A stretch of DNA of 64,000 bases, taken from contig NZ_JAVRIB010000001.1 in NCBI RefSeq assembly GCF_031846275.1, positions 186,001 to 250,000 on the forward strand, in the 5' to 3' direction. This DNA comes from Spectribacter hydrogenoxidans (GTDB lineage: Bacteria > Pseudomonadota > Gammaproteobacteria > Nevskiales > Salinisphaeraceae). The position numbers and the translations under genes were made by a program. Each line of letters begins with the position of its first letter. The stretch's first letter is position 1. Shown one piece after another: positions 1 to 8,882 of this stretch. A model generated the notes under the pieces. That model made no database searches. It worked only from the letters and a program-made list of their open reading frames with translations, and had not been told where the DNA came from.

Positions 1-1248
1 GCCATGCCCGGCGTAATAGATCAGCAGATTGTCGTTATCGTCGAGCTTGCCGTGCAGGTTGTTGATCGTCTTCATGATGGTCAGCCGATCGGCGTCGATC
101 AGCCGCTCCACCTTGAAGCCGTACTTGGACTCGAGCAGCTTGGCGATGGCCTGGGCGTCGGTGATCGGCGTATCCAGGTCCTCGATACTGACGTAGTCCC
201 GATTGCCGATCACCAGGGCGTAGTACTGCCCGAAGTCCATATCGTCGACGCGGATATCGGCCGGGGCACCATCGGTCTGATCCCCCGTTTCCGCATCGGC
301 CGATGCGGGTTCGCGCATCTTGGCGATGTCGGTGTCCGCGGGCTCGGAGGGCGACGCGTCTGCCGCCTGCTGCGACGGCTCCGGTGCCGCATTCGCTTGC
401 GCAGCCTCGTCTTCCAGCGACGCCAGTTGTTGCTGAACCTCGTCACGCGACTCGTTCAACGAGGTCACGATATCCTTCAGCGACTGGATCTCGGCCGCCA
501 TCGCCTGTTTGTCCTCGGCACTGGTCTGGGCGGCTCGGGATCGAGCCTCCAGCTTGCTCTGAAGCGACTCGATCTGACTCTGCAGAGCGCGTATCTGCGA
601 CTGCTTCTGCTCGAGCTGCTTGTTCAGCTTCGCCTCGAGCTTCCGCTGTTCGGCCCGCGCTGTCTCCTGAAAGATCACACTGTCCTCGGAAAGCCCCCAG
701 GCCTGCCGATACAGGTTCAATGCCTTGACACGGCTTTCTGCCACGCCCTTGCCCTGTTCATACATCGTGCCGAGGTTGAACAGGCCGCGCTCGTTGCCCT
801 GCTTGGCGGCTTTCTCGTACCAGATCACCGCGGCTTCGTAGTTGGGTTCGGATCCCAGCCCTTTCTCGAATATTTCGCCTACATTGACCTGGGCCTCGGC
901 GTCGCCGGATTCTGCCGCTGGCAACCAGACCTTCAGGGCGGTCTTGTAGTCGGCCCTATCATAGGCGGTGTATTCGCCACCGCGAATGTTGCAGTCGGCA
1001 GCCGTGGTCTTGATGGGCCGACGCTGTGTCATGTAGGTCGTATTACCGAGCCGACGCAACTGCCCGGGAAGCAGACAGTCGACGATCTGCATCTTGGCAA
1101 TCTGTTCTGAGGCGTTGGCCGGTTCCGCACCGCCCGAGGCGGCCTTCTGCCCCCCGGTGGCGCAGCCCGCGAGCATCAGCACGAATAGAACCGAGGGCGC
1201 GAACGCACCGGCGCGGGGAGCTACGTGCATGAATTCCTTGTGTGTCAT
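1..1248 (-). CDS. Caspase-like (peptidase C14) lipoprotein with Sel1 repeats, C-terminal part outside window
   Basis: The 416 visible codons run off the left edge. The N-terminus has a lipoprotein signal ending in the lipobox LMLAGC, so an outer- or inner-membrane lipoprotein is expected. Around residues 85-165 there are Sel1-like repeats (AEAQVNVGEIFEKGLG, then RGLFNLGTMYEQGKG). A long coiled coil rich in Glu, Gln and Lys follows, then an acidic Ser/Pro-rich linker. The last part is the start of a caspase p20 fold: YALVIGNRDY, then LLIYYAGHG, which carries the catalytic His. The catalytic Cys lies outside the window, so activity cannot be judged. Start: ATG at 1248 has GGAAGG about 7 nt upstream; an in-frame ATG at 1230 is an alternative. 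Such proteins are known as bacterial metacaspase/orthocaspase-like proteins; the substrate is unknown. Confidence 0.85.
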   Translation of the reverse strand, partial: MTHKEFMHVAPRAGAFAPSVLFVLMLAGCATGGQKAASGGAEPANASEQIAKMQIVDCLLPGQLRRLGNTTYMTQRRPIKTTAADCNIRGGEYTAYDRADYKTALKVWLPAAESGDAEAQVNVGEIFEKGLGSEPNYEAAVIWYEKAAKQGNERGLFNLGTMYEQGKGVAESRVKALNLYRQAWGLSEDSVIFQETARAEQRKLEAKLNKQLEQKQSQIRALQSQIESLQSKLEARSRAAQTSAEDKQAMAAEIQSLKDIVTSLNESRDEVQQQLASLEDEAAQANAAPEPSQQAADASPSEPADTDIAKMREPASADAETGDQTDGAPADIRVDDMDFGQYYALVIGNRDYVSIEDLDTPITDAQAIAKLLESKYGFKVERLIDADRLTIMKTINNLHGKLDDNDNLLIYYAGHG

Positions 1249-1285
1249 GACCTGCCTTCCTGGCCGTCACGACGGCCGATGGAAC

Positions 1286-3223
1286 TCAATGCCGTCTATG
1301 ATGCGGCGCCACGAGCCAACGGCGACGGTAACGCCAGCCCAGCGCGGCGGCTATCAGCAGCCAAAGCAACGGATCTGGCGCCTTCCTGTCGTCCGGCATC
1401 AACACGCAACCGCCGGCAGCAGCATTCAGGCCACCGCTGCCATCCGAAATCGGCACTTCGACCCGGCGGTTCGCTTGCATTGTATCCGTGGCCGTGACGG
1501 TAATGGTGGCCGTACCCGCCGATACCGCGGTCAAGATCAGGGTGTCCCCCTCGACCGTAGCGGTGGCCACGTCGGGATTATCGGACTCGGCAGTAAAGGT
1601 CAGTGGCTGGCCCTCGGGATCCTCGAAAACGGTTGCCAGGTCAATCGTAAGATCGTCGCCACCGAGGCTAAGGGTCTGATCCCCGATCTGCTGGACTACT
1701 GTCGGCGGCTGATTGGCGATGGCCTCGAAGGCGCCGATGTCGCATACGGGTTCGCCACTGCGATCGCCGTCCATCGGACGCGGTTCGCCGCGCTGATCCG
1801 CGTCCAGGCACCCGGTCTCCGTTCCTTGTGGATTGCCGGCGTCAATGGCCGGGCTACCCTGCAATAAGGCGTGGGTGCGCGTTGGACCACCGTTGTCGCC
1901 CAATCCGCCGAGCAAAGGGTCGATGGGCACCGTATCGCTACCAACCTGATCGCCGGCCATTGCCCCCAGTGGACAGCTGCTGCCGTCGCCGATGAGATTG
2001 AAGCCAAGGGAGGAAATAGTGGCCGACCCATCGGGTGGAACGACCGCGCAATCCGGTGACCCATCGCCAGCCGAGTTATCGGCCACCAGCGTGTTGGCCA
2101 ATTCGAATGCGGCGTCTGCCACCGCAAAGCCGCCGCCCGCCTCGACGGCGGAAGCGGCGGTGCCGGCAGAGTTTTCGGCGATGGTGGTGTTTTTGAACGC
2201 CACAATCAGTTCCAGACCTTCACCGTAAAGGCCGCCGCCGAGGGCATCCGATTCGACGCCGTCCGCGCTAGCACTGTTGCCACTGATCGTGCTGTTGCTG
2301 ATCCGGATCATGTCCTCAACGCCCGGACTGCCGAGTGCGGCACGCAGATAAATGCCGCCGCCGCGCGCTGCGCCGTCCATGGATTCGGCGTTGTTATCGG
2401 AAATTTCTGTGGCGCTAACCTGGCCGGGCACGCCGGTCGAAGAACCCGGTGCGTAATACAGCCCCCCACCTTCGGCGTTGGCAGTCCCAGCCGTCGCGGT
2501 GTTGCCGGAGATCACGCTGGCGTTGATCGCAAATGGTCCGCCGGCAAAGACGCCGCCGCCTCGCGCCGGAGCGAACTGGGAATCCGCAGCATTGCCGGCA
2601 ACCCGCACACCGTCGAGCACCAGCTGTGTCGTCGGAACCACTCGAATTCCACCGCCTTCCGCCGGGGGAAACTCTCCGGTCTCCACGCGGCCGTTGGTAA
2701 CGGTGAGGTGAGCGAGCCGGAAACTGCTGATCAGGGCATCACTGGAGATGTCGAATACGCGATCCTGCGCGCCACCATCGATCATGAGGGCACTCGCATC
2801 GCCTTCCACCGGGCCCTTAATGGTCAGTGACGGCAGAGGGTTCGCGCCCGGGCCCAGACCAATGTTGAGGGCTCCTTGCGTCAGGGTAATCGTTTGCCCA
2901 GCCAATTCCTCGGCAAAGGTGATGGTATCGCCGTTGTCCTCGCCCTGGTCGTCGCCGGCGGCACAGCCATCGATAGAGGTATTGCTGTTGGCGGCCTCGA
3001 CAGCCTCGCGCAAGCTGCAATCGCCAGCCTGATCAACTGTGTCGGAGGCGGTATCAACGGTAATGGTCGCAGCATGCCCCACGCCGGCAAGTACGGCAAC
3101 CGACAGGGTCGATAGCAGGAGTAAAAGCAGCAAGAGCGTATGGGCCTTCCAACCACGCCCTCCGATACACGCCGAAATCATAGTTGCTAGCCCAGCCCCA
3201 ACGTCAGAGGCACGCTCCTGCAT
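1286..3223 (-). CDS. CSLREA-domain parallel beta-helix surface protein with C-terminal sorting-type tail
   Basis: A 645-aa exported protein. After a poly-Leu signal peptide it has the CSLREA motif (CSLREAVEAAN), a parallel beta-helix with many GGG turns (EGGGIRV, ARGGGVFAG, AEGGGLYY), and the typical helix end PLLGGLGDNGGPTRTHAL...SPAIDAG of choice-of-anchor Q proteins. A Big/Ig-like segment follows. The C-terminus is GGC, a short polar stretch, DPLLWLLIAAALGW and an Arg cluster, which looks like a tripartite protein-sorting tail of the Cys-containing (JDVT-CTERM-like) kind. I infer surface display or anchoring after proteolysis. Start could also be the internal ATG at 3181, which keeps the signal peptide. 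It follows the divergent barrel gene and may be co-transcribed with the caspase-like lipoprotein downstream. Confidence 0.8.
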   Translation of the reverse strand: MQERASDVGAGLATMISACIGGRGWKAHTLLLLLLLLSTLSVAVLAGVGHAATITVDTASDTVDQAGDCSLREAVEAANSNTSIDGCAAGDDQGEDNGDTITFAEELAGQTITLTQGALNIGLGPGANPLPSLTIKGPVEGDASALMIDGGAQDRVFDISSDALISSFRLAHLTVTNGRVETGEFPPAEGGGIRVVPTTQLVLDGVRVAGNAADSQFAPARGGGVFAGGPFAINASVISGNTATAGTANAEGGGLYYAPGSSTGVPGQVSATEISDNNAESMDGAARGGGIYLRAALGSPGVEDMIRISNSTISGNSASADGVESDALGGGLYGEGLELIVAFKNTTIAENSAGTAASAVEAGGGFAVADAAFELANTLVADNSAGDGSPDCAVVPPDGSATISSLGFNLIGDGSSCPLGAMAGDQVGSDTVPIDPLLGGLGDNGGPTRTHALLQGSPAIDAGNPQGTETGCLDADQRGEPRPMDGDRSGEPVCDIGAFEAIANQPPTVVQQIGDQTLSLGGDDLTIDLATVFEDPEGQPLTFTAESDNPDVATATVEGDTLILTAVSAGTATITVTATDTMQANRRVEVPISDGSGGLNAAAGGCVLMPDDRKAPDPLLWLLIAAALGWRYRRRWLVAPHHRRH

Positions 3224-3384
3224 TTGCCTAGCTATGTCAAGATAACGCCACGAGCAAAGTCCTACGTAGCAACATCAGCTCTAAAAAAGCCCACATGGAA
3301 AAACATCTGCCATAGCACGTGTCCGGGCGGGCTGCTACATTCGATAAGACATACGCTGGGTTCACAGCATGCGGGGGATCAGCC

Positions 3385-4662
3385 ATGCTGATGTGGAATA
3401 ATGATGCGTCGAACGCGAGCCACGGCCATTTCGGCCGGGAACCATCAACTCCGCGAGCGACATCATCGACATTGCGGCGAAGGCACAGGTCGTTTGCCGC
3501 TTTCTTGCTGACATTGTCCTGGCTCGCGCCAACCATGGCCGAAGCTCAGAGTGACTCTTTTGATGTCACGGTCAACCCCGACCTTACCGACTCACAGCGG
3601 CAGGTGAGCGCGCAAGGCTCAGCGGGGCTTGCCGCCGCTACAATGCAACTACGAAGCCTGGAGTTCCTGACCGACTCGTTGCGCCGATCCGAACGGGAGC
3701 GGCGACGCCAGCGCGAGGAACTTGAAGGCAATGCCAGATCGAAGGGATTGCAATCACCGATTGCCGGGCTTGCGGCCTCGTGGCTGAGCGTAGGTGCCGC
3801 CCTCGGCGCTGCGGACTCTGAAACCGGCGCCGAATTCGGCCGCTTCAACGTGTTCAGCAATCTAGACTACCGGTTCGGTGATCGGGAGCAGACCGCGAAT
3901 GCACCCGGGAATGACTTGAGCATGCTGGGCATCACTGTTGGCGCAGACTATCGCGTCAATCCGGACCTCGTGATTGGCGCAACGCTGGGTTACGTCGCCA
4001 ACGACACCGAATTCACCACCAGTAACGGGCGCCTGAAACTCGACAGCTATAGTTTGTCCGGGCTTATCGCCTGGTATGTCTGGCGCAATCTTTATATCGA
4101 TGGCCTCGCACGGATGGCGTTTGACGACTTCGACGCCCGCAGGCGACTGGCAGGCGGCGGCACAGCGATCGGCCAGACCGACGGTTCCGAGTATTCGCTC
4201 AGCGCCAGCAGCGGGTATGAGTTCTACTACGGGGCGCTGAATTACGGGCCACTGGTCCGGGTCACCTATACCGACATCTCCATCGACGGATATCGCGAAC
4301 GCGGTGGCACCAATCCGCTGGCCTACGAGGACCAGGATATCGAGTCACTGCGCACTGCAGTGGGTGGGGACGCCACCTATGCCATCAATACGGGCTTCGG
4401 CGTCGTGGTGCCGCAAGCGGCTGTCGAATGGGTGCACGAATTCGAAGACGATCCGCGCCTGATCGTCGCGCAGCCCACGACCGGTGGCGCTCGCTTCGGT
4501 GTACCGACCGACCCCCGTGACAGCGATTTCTACCGAGTGGCTCTGGGCGTTACGGGTGTGCTAACCCGCGGCCGCAATATCTTCTTCCGTTACGAGGCCG
4601 ACCTGTCGCGTGCTAACCAAGACAACCACACGGTAACTCTGGGCGCGCGTCTGGAACTCTAG
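3385..4662 (+). CDS. Autotransporter-type outer membrane beta-barrel protein
   Basis: About 425 aa from the ATG at 3385, which is preceded by GGGGGA. There is a long basic N-region (RRRHRSFAAFLL) leading into a signal peptide ending MAEAQS. A short helical segment rich in Arg and Glu (residues about 100-125) precedes roughly 280 residues of alternating, aromatic-rich strands. These look like an autotransporter beta-domain: repeated DYR.NPDLVIGATLGY, YSLSGLIAWYVWRNLYIDG and a C-terminal strand ending in Leu (VTLGARLEL). There is no long passenger, so this is more like a stand-alone barrel than a classical autotransporter. It is divergent from the CSLREA gene. Confidence 0.75.
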   Translation: MLMWNNDASNASHGHFGREPSTPRATSSTLRRRHRSFAAFLLTLSWLAPTMAEAQSDSFDVTVNPDLTDSQRQVSAQGSAGLAAATMQLRSLEFLTDSLRRSERERRRQREELEGNARSKGLQSPIAGLAASWLSVGAALGAADSETGAEFGRFNVFSNLDYRFGDREQTANAPGNDLSMLGITVGADYRVNPDLVIGATLGYVANDTEFTTSNGRLKLDSYSLSGLIAWYVWRNLYIDGLARMAFDDFDARRRLAGGGTAIGQTDGSEYSLSASSGYEFYYGALNYGPLVRVTYTDISIDGYRERGGTNPLAYEDQDIESLRTAVGGDATYAINTGFGVVVPQAAVEWVHEFEDDPRLIVAQPTTGGARFGVPTDPRDSDFYRVALGVTGVLTRGRNIFFRYEADLSRANQDNHTVTLGARLEL

Positions 4663-4851
4663 TGTTGCCGATGCCCCGCAAGCGTCCGCGCTGACCGGAC
4701 GCGACCGCGATTCCCAGCATGGTACGGCAGTCCAGCATTAACGAATCGAACGCTGCAGACCTTGCCTTTATGCCACATCCCGCGCTGGTAAGAGCAGGTG
4801 ATATCACCTCCCGACCACCGCAGCACGCCGCGCTAAGGAAGGCGCAAATCC

Positions 4852-6816
4852 TTGATTCCTGAACTCGGCCTTTTCGCACTGATCATTGCGTTCTGCCTCA
4901 CCCTGGCCCAAGCAGGCCTTTGTCTGGCTGGCGCGCAGACAGGCAATGCACGCTGGATGGGGGCAGGCGGTCCCGCCGCAGCCGGGCAATTCGTGTTTGT
5001 CGCCGTGGCGCTCGGCTGCCTGACCCATGCCTTCGTTGCCGACGATTTCTCGGTGCGCTACGTGGCCGAGAACGCCAACAGCAATCTGCCGGTCCTGTAC
5101 AAGGTGGCCGCGGTCTGGGGCGGACACGAAGGCTCGATGCTGCTGTGGGTATTCGTGCTGGCCGGGTGGACGCTGGCGATGGCCAGTTTCAGCCGTAGCC
5201 TCCCCAGTGTGCTGCGCGCCCGTACGCTGGGTGTCCTGGGGCTTATCAGCGTGGGGTTCCTGCTGTTCATCCTGCTCACCTCCAGCCCGTTTGATCGCCT
5301 GCTGCCGGCACCGGCAGACGGTCAGGACCTGAACCCGCTGCTGCAGGACCCTGCCATGGCCATCCACCCGCCCCTGCTGTACGTCGGCTATGTGGGCTTC
5401 GCGGTGGTTTTCAGCCTGGCCGTTGCGGCACTGATGGGCGGCCGGATGGACTCGGCCTGGGTCCGCTGGTCGCGACCCTGGGCTACCGTCGCGTGGTTGT
5501 TTTTGACCATCGGCATCCTGCTGGGCAGCTTCTGGGCCTACTACGAACTCGGCTGGGGCGGCTGGTGGTTCTGGGACCCGGTGGAAAATGCGTCGTTCAT
5601 GCCATGGCTGGCGGGCACCGCGTTGATCCACTCACTTGCTGTTGCCGAGAAACGAGGCAGCTTCAAGGCATGGGTCGTCCTGCTGGCCATCATGACCTTC
5701 TCGCTGAGCTTGCTCGGCGCATTCCTCGTGCGCTCCGGGGTGCTAACGTCGGTGCATTCATTCGCCTCCGATCCGGCCCGCGGCGTATTTATCCTCGGCT
5801 TCCTGTCGGTAACGGTTGTCGGCTCGCTGACGCTGTACGCCTGGCGCGCCCCCGCCATCCGCAGCGTGGGCACATTTGCGCTGCTGTCGCGGGAAACATT
5901 GCTCATGGCCAATAACGTGCTGCTGATGGTGGCCTGCGCATCCGTACTCATCGGCACACTCTATCCACTGGCCATGGAAGCCCTGGGTCTGGGACGAATT
6001 TCCGTTGGCCCCCCTTACTTCAACGCCGTATTCGTGCCGTTGATGCTGGTGCTCGCCGGCTTGATCGGCCTTGGCCCGCTGACGAGCTGGCGGCGGATGA
6101 CGCCGACCAAGCTAGCGCATCGCATACGCTGGGCCCTGCTGGTCTCGCTTACCGCTACCGGCGTGCTGATAGCCGTGTACTGGAATGGCACCACCCTGGG
6201 TATGGCCATCGGCATATTCATGGCGTGCTGGATCATCACCACCGTCGCCGTCAACATCCGGAGCAGACTGCAGTTGCGCGGCGGGTTCCGCGGGTTGGCA
6301 GCCATCAGCCCCAGCGTTTACGCCATGAACCTGGCGCATCTCGGCATGGCCGTATTCATCATAGGCGCCGGCGCAGTGGAAACCTACGGCGTTGAGCGCA
6401 CCGTGCGGCTCGGCCCCGGAGACAGCGCCACCATGGCCGGCTACCGCTTTACCTTCCAGGATGTGCGCGACGTTCAGGGGCCCAATTACACGGGTACGCA
6501 GGGCTATTTCACCGTGACACAGGGTGGCGACCCGGTTGCGGACTTGCTGCCCGAAAAGCGCGACTATCCGGTGCGTCGCTCGAGCATGACCGAGCCCGCG
6601 ATCGACGCGGGCCTGTTCCGCGATCTCTTCGTGGCACTTGGCGAACCGCTGGATGAAGGTGCCTGGAGTGTGCGATTACAGTACAAGCCCATGATTCGCT
6701 GGATCTGGGGCGGGGCACTCATGATGGCGCTGGCGGGTTTGCTGGCCGTCGCGGACCGGCGCTATCGGGTCCGGATCAAACAGTCCCCCATCATGCGTCC
6801 GGGCGAGGGCACCTAG
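4852..6816 (+). CDS. ccmF: Cytochrome c heme lyase subunit CcmF
   Basis: 654 aa, the normal length for CcmF, the core heme lyase subunit of cytochrome c maturation system I in the inner membrane. The tryptophan-rich motifs WGGHEGSMLLW (residues 89-99) and WWFWDPVENA (238-247) are intact, and the protein is built of many membrane helices. The start is TTG at 4852, chosen because AAGGAAGG sits just upstream and the N-terminus MIPELG matches the family. It is the first gene of ccmF-ccmH-ccmI. ccmABCDE are not upstream, and ccmG, usually next after ccmF, is absent here. Confidence 0.95.
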   Translation: MIPELGLFALIIAFCLTLAQAGLCLAGAQTGNARWMGAGGPAAAGQFVFVAVALGCLTHAFVADDFSVRYVAENANSNLPVLYKVAAVWGGHEGSMLLWVFVLAGWTLAMASFSRSLPSVLRARTLGVLGLISVGFLLFILLTSSPFDRLLPAPADGQDLNPLLQDPAMAIHPPLLYVGYVGFAVVFSLAVAALMGGRMDSAWVRWSRPWATVAWLFLTIGILLGSFWAYYELGWGGWWFWDPVENASFMPWLAGTALIHSLAVAEKRGSFKAWVVLLAIMTFSLSLLGAFLVRSGVLTSVHSFASDPARGVFILGFLSVTVVGSLTLYAWRAPAIRSVGTFALLSRETLLMANNVLLMVACASVLIGTLYPLAMEALGLGRISVGPPYFNAVFVPLMLVLAGLIGLGPLTSWRRMTPTKLAHRIRWALLVSLTATGVLIAVYWNGTTLGMAIGIFMACWIITTVAVNIRSRLQLRGGFRGLAAISPSVYAMNLAHLGMAVFIIGAGAVETYGVERTVRLGPGDSATMAGYRFTFQDVRDVQGPNYTGTQGYFTVTQGGDPVADLLPEKRDYPVRRSSMTEPAIDAGLFRDLFVALGEPLDEGAWSVRLQYKPMIRWIWGGALMMALAGLLAVADRRYRVRIKQSPIMRPGEGT

Positions 6817-6817
6817 C

Positions 6818-7312
6818 GTGCTCATGAAGGGACAAATATATCGAAAGCAGACCATATTAACCGCGTTCGTCGCGCTTATCGTTGTCGCAGCCCCGGTGGC
6901 CGGATTGGAGCCACTCGGCTTTGACGACCCAGCCAGGCAGGCCCGCTATGAAGCGCTTCTGCACCAGTTGCGCTGCGTGGTCTGCCAGAATCAGTCGCTG
7001 GCATCGTCCGACGCCGGCTTGGCGGGTGACCTGCGCCAGCGCGTGCATCAAATGGTCGCGGAGGACCAGACAAACGACGCGATCAAAACCCACCTTACCG
7101 AGCGGTACGGTGACTTCGTCCTTTACCGCCCCCCGGTGACGGCGCGAACCTACGTGCTGTGGTTCAGTGCGCCGGTGCTGCTCCTGGCCGGCATCATCGT
7201 GCTCGCCGTGACGGTCCATCGCCGTCATCACCTTCCACCCCGCCGACTGGACGCAAACGAGCGCACCCAATTGCGGCGCGTCCTGAGCGATCATCGGAAC
7301 GACGTTTCGTGA
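6818..7312 (+). CDS. ccmH: Cytochrome c maturation protein CcmH (CcmL type)
   Basis: 164-aa membrane-anchored periplasmic thioredox protein. It has an N-terminal signal anchor, the LRCVVCQNQ motif (Cys53 and Cys56) that reduces the apocytochrome CXXCH cysteines, and a C-terminal membrane helix before a short cytoplasmic tail. The length fits the short CcmH form, with CcmI separate, rather than the fused E. coli form. GTG at 6818 is preferred because GAGGGC lies 7 nt upstream; the ATG at 6824 is possible. It lies one base after ccmF and its stop overlaps the ccmI start. Confidence 0.93.
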   Translation: MLMKGQIYRKQTILTAFVALIVVAAPVAGLEPLGFDDPARQARYEALLHQLRCVVCQNQSLASSDAGLAGDLRQRVHQMVAEDQTNDAIKTHLTERYGDFVLYRPPVTARTYVLWFSAPVLLLAGIIVLAVTVHRRHHLPPRRLDANERTQLRRVLSDHRNDVS

Positions 7313-8547
7313 TGCTGGTTTTCTGGGCAGTCGCGGCGGTGATGACGCTGGCAGCAATCGCCCTCGTATCATGGCCACTGCTGCGCAGGGACGCAGACCG
7401 GCCGACCTTGTCCGCCGACGAAGTCGACGTGGCGCTCTACCATCGCCGGCAGGCGGAGCTACATGCTGACTATCGAGATGGCCTGCTTGACGAAGCGGAT
7501 CTGGCCAGCGCCCACGAGGAACTCGACCGGCAGTTGCTGCTGGATACAGCGCCCCCCGACCTGAACAAAGACCACAGCCTGGCCGGCACCGGTCTGCGCG
7601 AGTATTGGCCCGTGATCGTGGCCATTCCGACCATCCCGCTGATCGCCATCAGCCTTTATCTCGCGATTGGCGCAAACCATAGCGCCATCGAGGACGGCGG
7701 CGGCGAGACTCGCGATATCCAGGCCATGGTGGAAAAGCTGCGGTCACGACTGGATGAAGCCCCGGACGACGGCGAGGGCTGGCTGATGCTGGGACGCACC
7801 CACACCACGCTCGGCGATAACCGGAAAGCCGTGGCCGCTCTCTCCCGGGCCTATCAACTCCGCGCCGGCGACCCCGCGGTGCTGGTCGCCTACGCACAGG
7901 CCCTGGCCAGAGGCCGTGATCCGGAATCGTTCGTCGGTCGGCCCGCCGAACTCCTCGAACAGGCACTGCAAGCCGCCCCAAAACACCCGCAGGCACTCTG
8001 GTTCGCGGGCATCGCCGCTGCGCAGCAGAGCAATTTCACCGATGCTGCCAGGCACTGGCGGACGCTACTCGCTCAGGTACCCCCCGAAAGTGAGGACGCA
8101 CGCATCATTCAGCGCAATCTGCGCGAGATCGAGCAGCGCACGCAAGGTGCTTCCGGCGAACTAATAGCGGACAGCCGGAATACGAATAAGGCAACGGGAT
8201 CAGCGTCCATCGAAGTGAGCGTCCGTCTCAGCGATACGCTTCGCGGCCGCATCACCGGCCGCGAGCCGGTGTTCGTCTTCGCCAGGGCAGTTGACGGGCC
8301 GCCCATGCCCTTGGCGGTGATTCGGCGGTCAGCCGACCAACTGCCGTTCACGGTGACGCTGGACGACGGAGACTCGATGGTGCCGGATCGCGGCCTTTCG
8401 GGTCACGAGGAGGTCATGCTGATTGCCCGCGTTGCCAGAAGTGGTAATGCCGCCGCCGCTTCCGGCGACCTGACGTCGGGTGAACAACTTGTATCCCCTG
8501 CAGACAAGCAACCTGTTGCCATCACCATCGACTCGGTCGTTCCATGA
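7312..8547 (+). CDS. ccmI: Cytochrome c maturation protein CcmI (TPR)
   Basis: 411 aa from the ATG that overlaps the ccmH stop (TGATG). Two membrane helices (residues about 2-22 and 95-115) flank a cytoplasmic region. The periplasmic part has TPR-like repeats (GWLMLGRTHTTLGDNRKAVAALSRAYQLR) and a C-terminal domain (VSVRLSD..RGRITGREPVFVFAR...PLAVIR) of the apocytochrome c chaperone family. It delivers apocytochrome to the CcmF/CcmH lyase. It is the last gene of the operon. Confidence 0.9.
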   Translation: MLVFWAVAAVMTLAAIALVSWPLLRRDADRPTLSADEVDVALYHRRQAELHADYRDGLLDEADLASAHEELDRQLLLDTAPPDLNKDHSLAGTGLREYWPVIVAIPTIPLIAISLYLAIGANHSAIEDGGGETRDIQAMVEKLRSRLDEAPDDGEGWLMLGRTHTTLGDNRKAVAALSRAYQLRAGDPAVLVAYAQALARGRDPESFVGRPAELLEQALQAAPKHPQALWFAGIAAAQQSNFTDAARHWRTLLAQVPPESEDARIIQRNLREIEQRTQGASGELIADSRNTNKATGSASIEVSVRLSDTLRGRITGREPVFVFARAVDGPPMPLAVIRRSADQLPFTVTLDDGDSMVPDRGLSGHEEVMLIARVARSGNAAAASGDLTSGEQLVSPADKQPVAITIDSVVP

Positions 8548-8672
8548 TCCTGGCGAACACCGACACGGCGGGCTGGCCCCGATCTCCACCACGCGGGAGC
8601 CGGATGTCATCGATCGCGGCGGCCCGGACAAACGACACCCACTCCTCGATCAAGCGGTCGATAGCCCTTTAG

Positions 8673-8867
8673 TTACAGAACACTCCTGAATTCGAACCGC
8701 ATATCGCGAGTGTTGCCGGCAATGGGGTGGTGGTAACGCATCAGAACGGGTGCTGCCGCCTGCGCCGTACCCGCAGCAGCCAGTTTGCCCTCGACGAGAG
8801 TAACCTCGCCGCTGCGAGGCGCGACATGTTGACCTGCCGCCGTTGCCGCTCTATTTTCGTTATTTAG
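8673..8867 (-). pseudogene. Possible C-terminal remnant of an unidentified gene
   Basis: In the 335-bp gap between ccmI and modE, one minus-strand frame of 64 codons reads like a protein C-terminus (for example APVLMRYHHPIAGNTRD and MRFEFRSVL before TAA). A TGA lies directly upstream and there is no plausible start codon or ribosome site. I do not recognise the family. It may be the tail of a deleted gene, or chance in GC-rich DNA. The rest of the gap shows nothing but the candidate ModE site. Confidence 0.25.
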
Positions 8868-8881
8868 TCAGATAGATCACG
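8858..8881 (+). promoter_or_regulatory. Candidate ModE operator abutting modE start
   Basis: A 24-bp site starting CGTTAT and ending ATCACG. By my recall of the E. coli modA operator (CGTTAT...ATAACG, same length) about 17 of 24 positions agree. It ends 2 bp before the modE ATG, so ModE-molybdate binding there would autoregulate modEABC. The comparison is from memory. Confidence 0.45.
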
Positions 8882-8882
8882 T

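Noticed and set aside
4..1110. Long plus-strand open frame at the left edge
   Set aside because: It lies opposite the caspase-like lipoprotein, whose frame has a signal peptide, repeats and the GHG motif. The plus frame is a GC-rich shadow.
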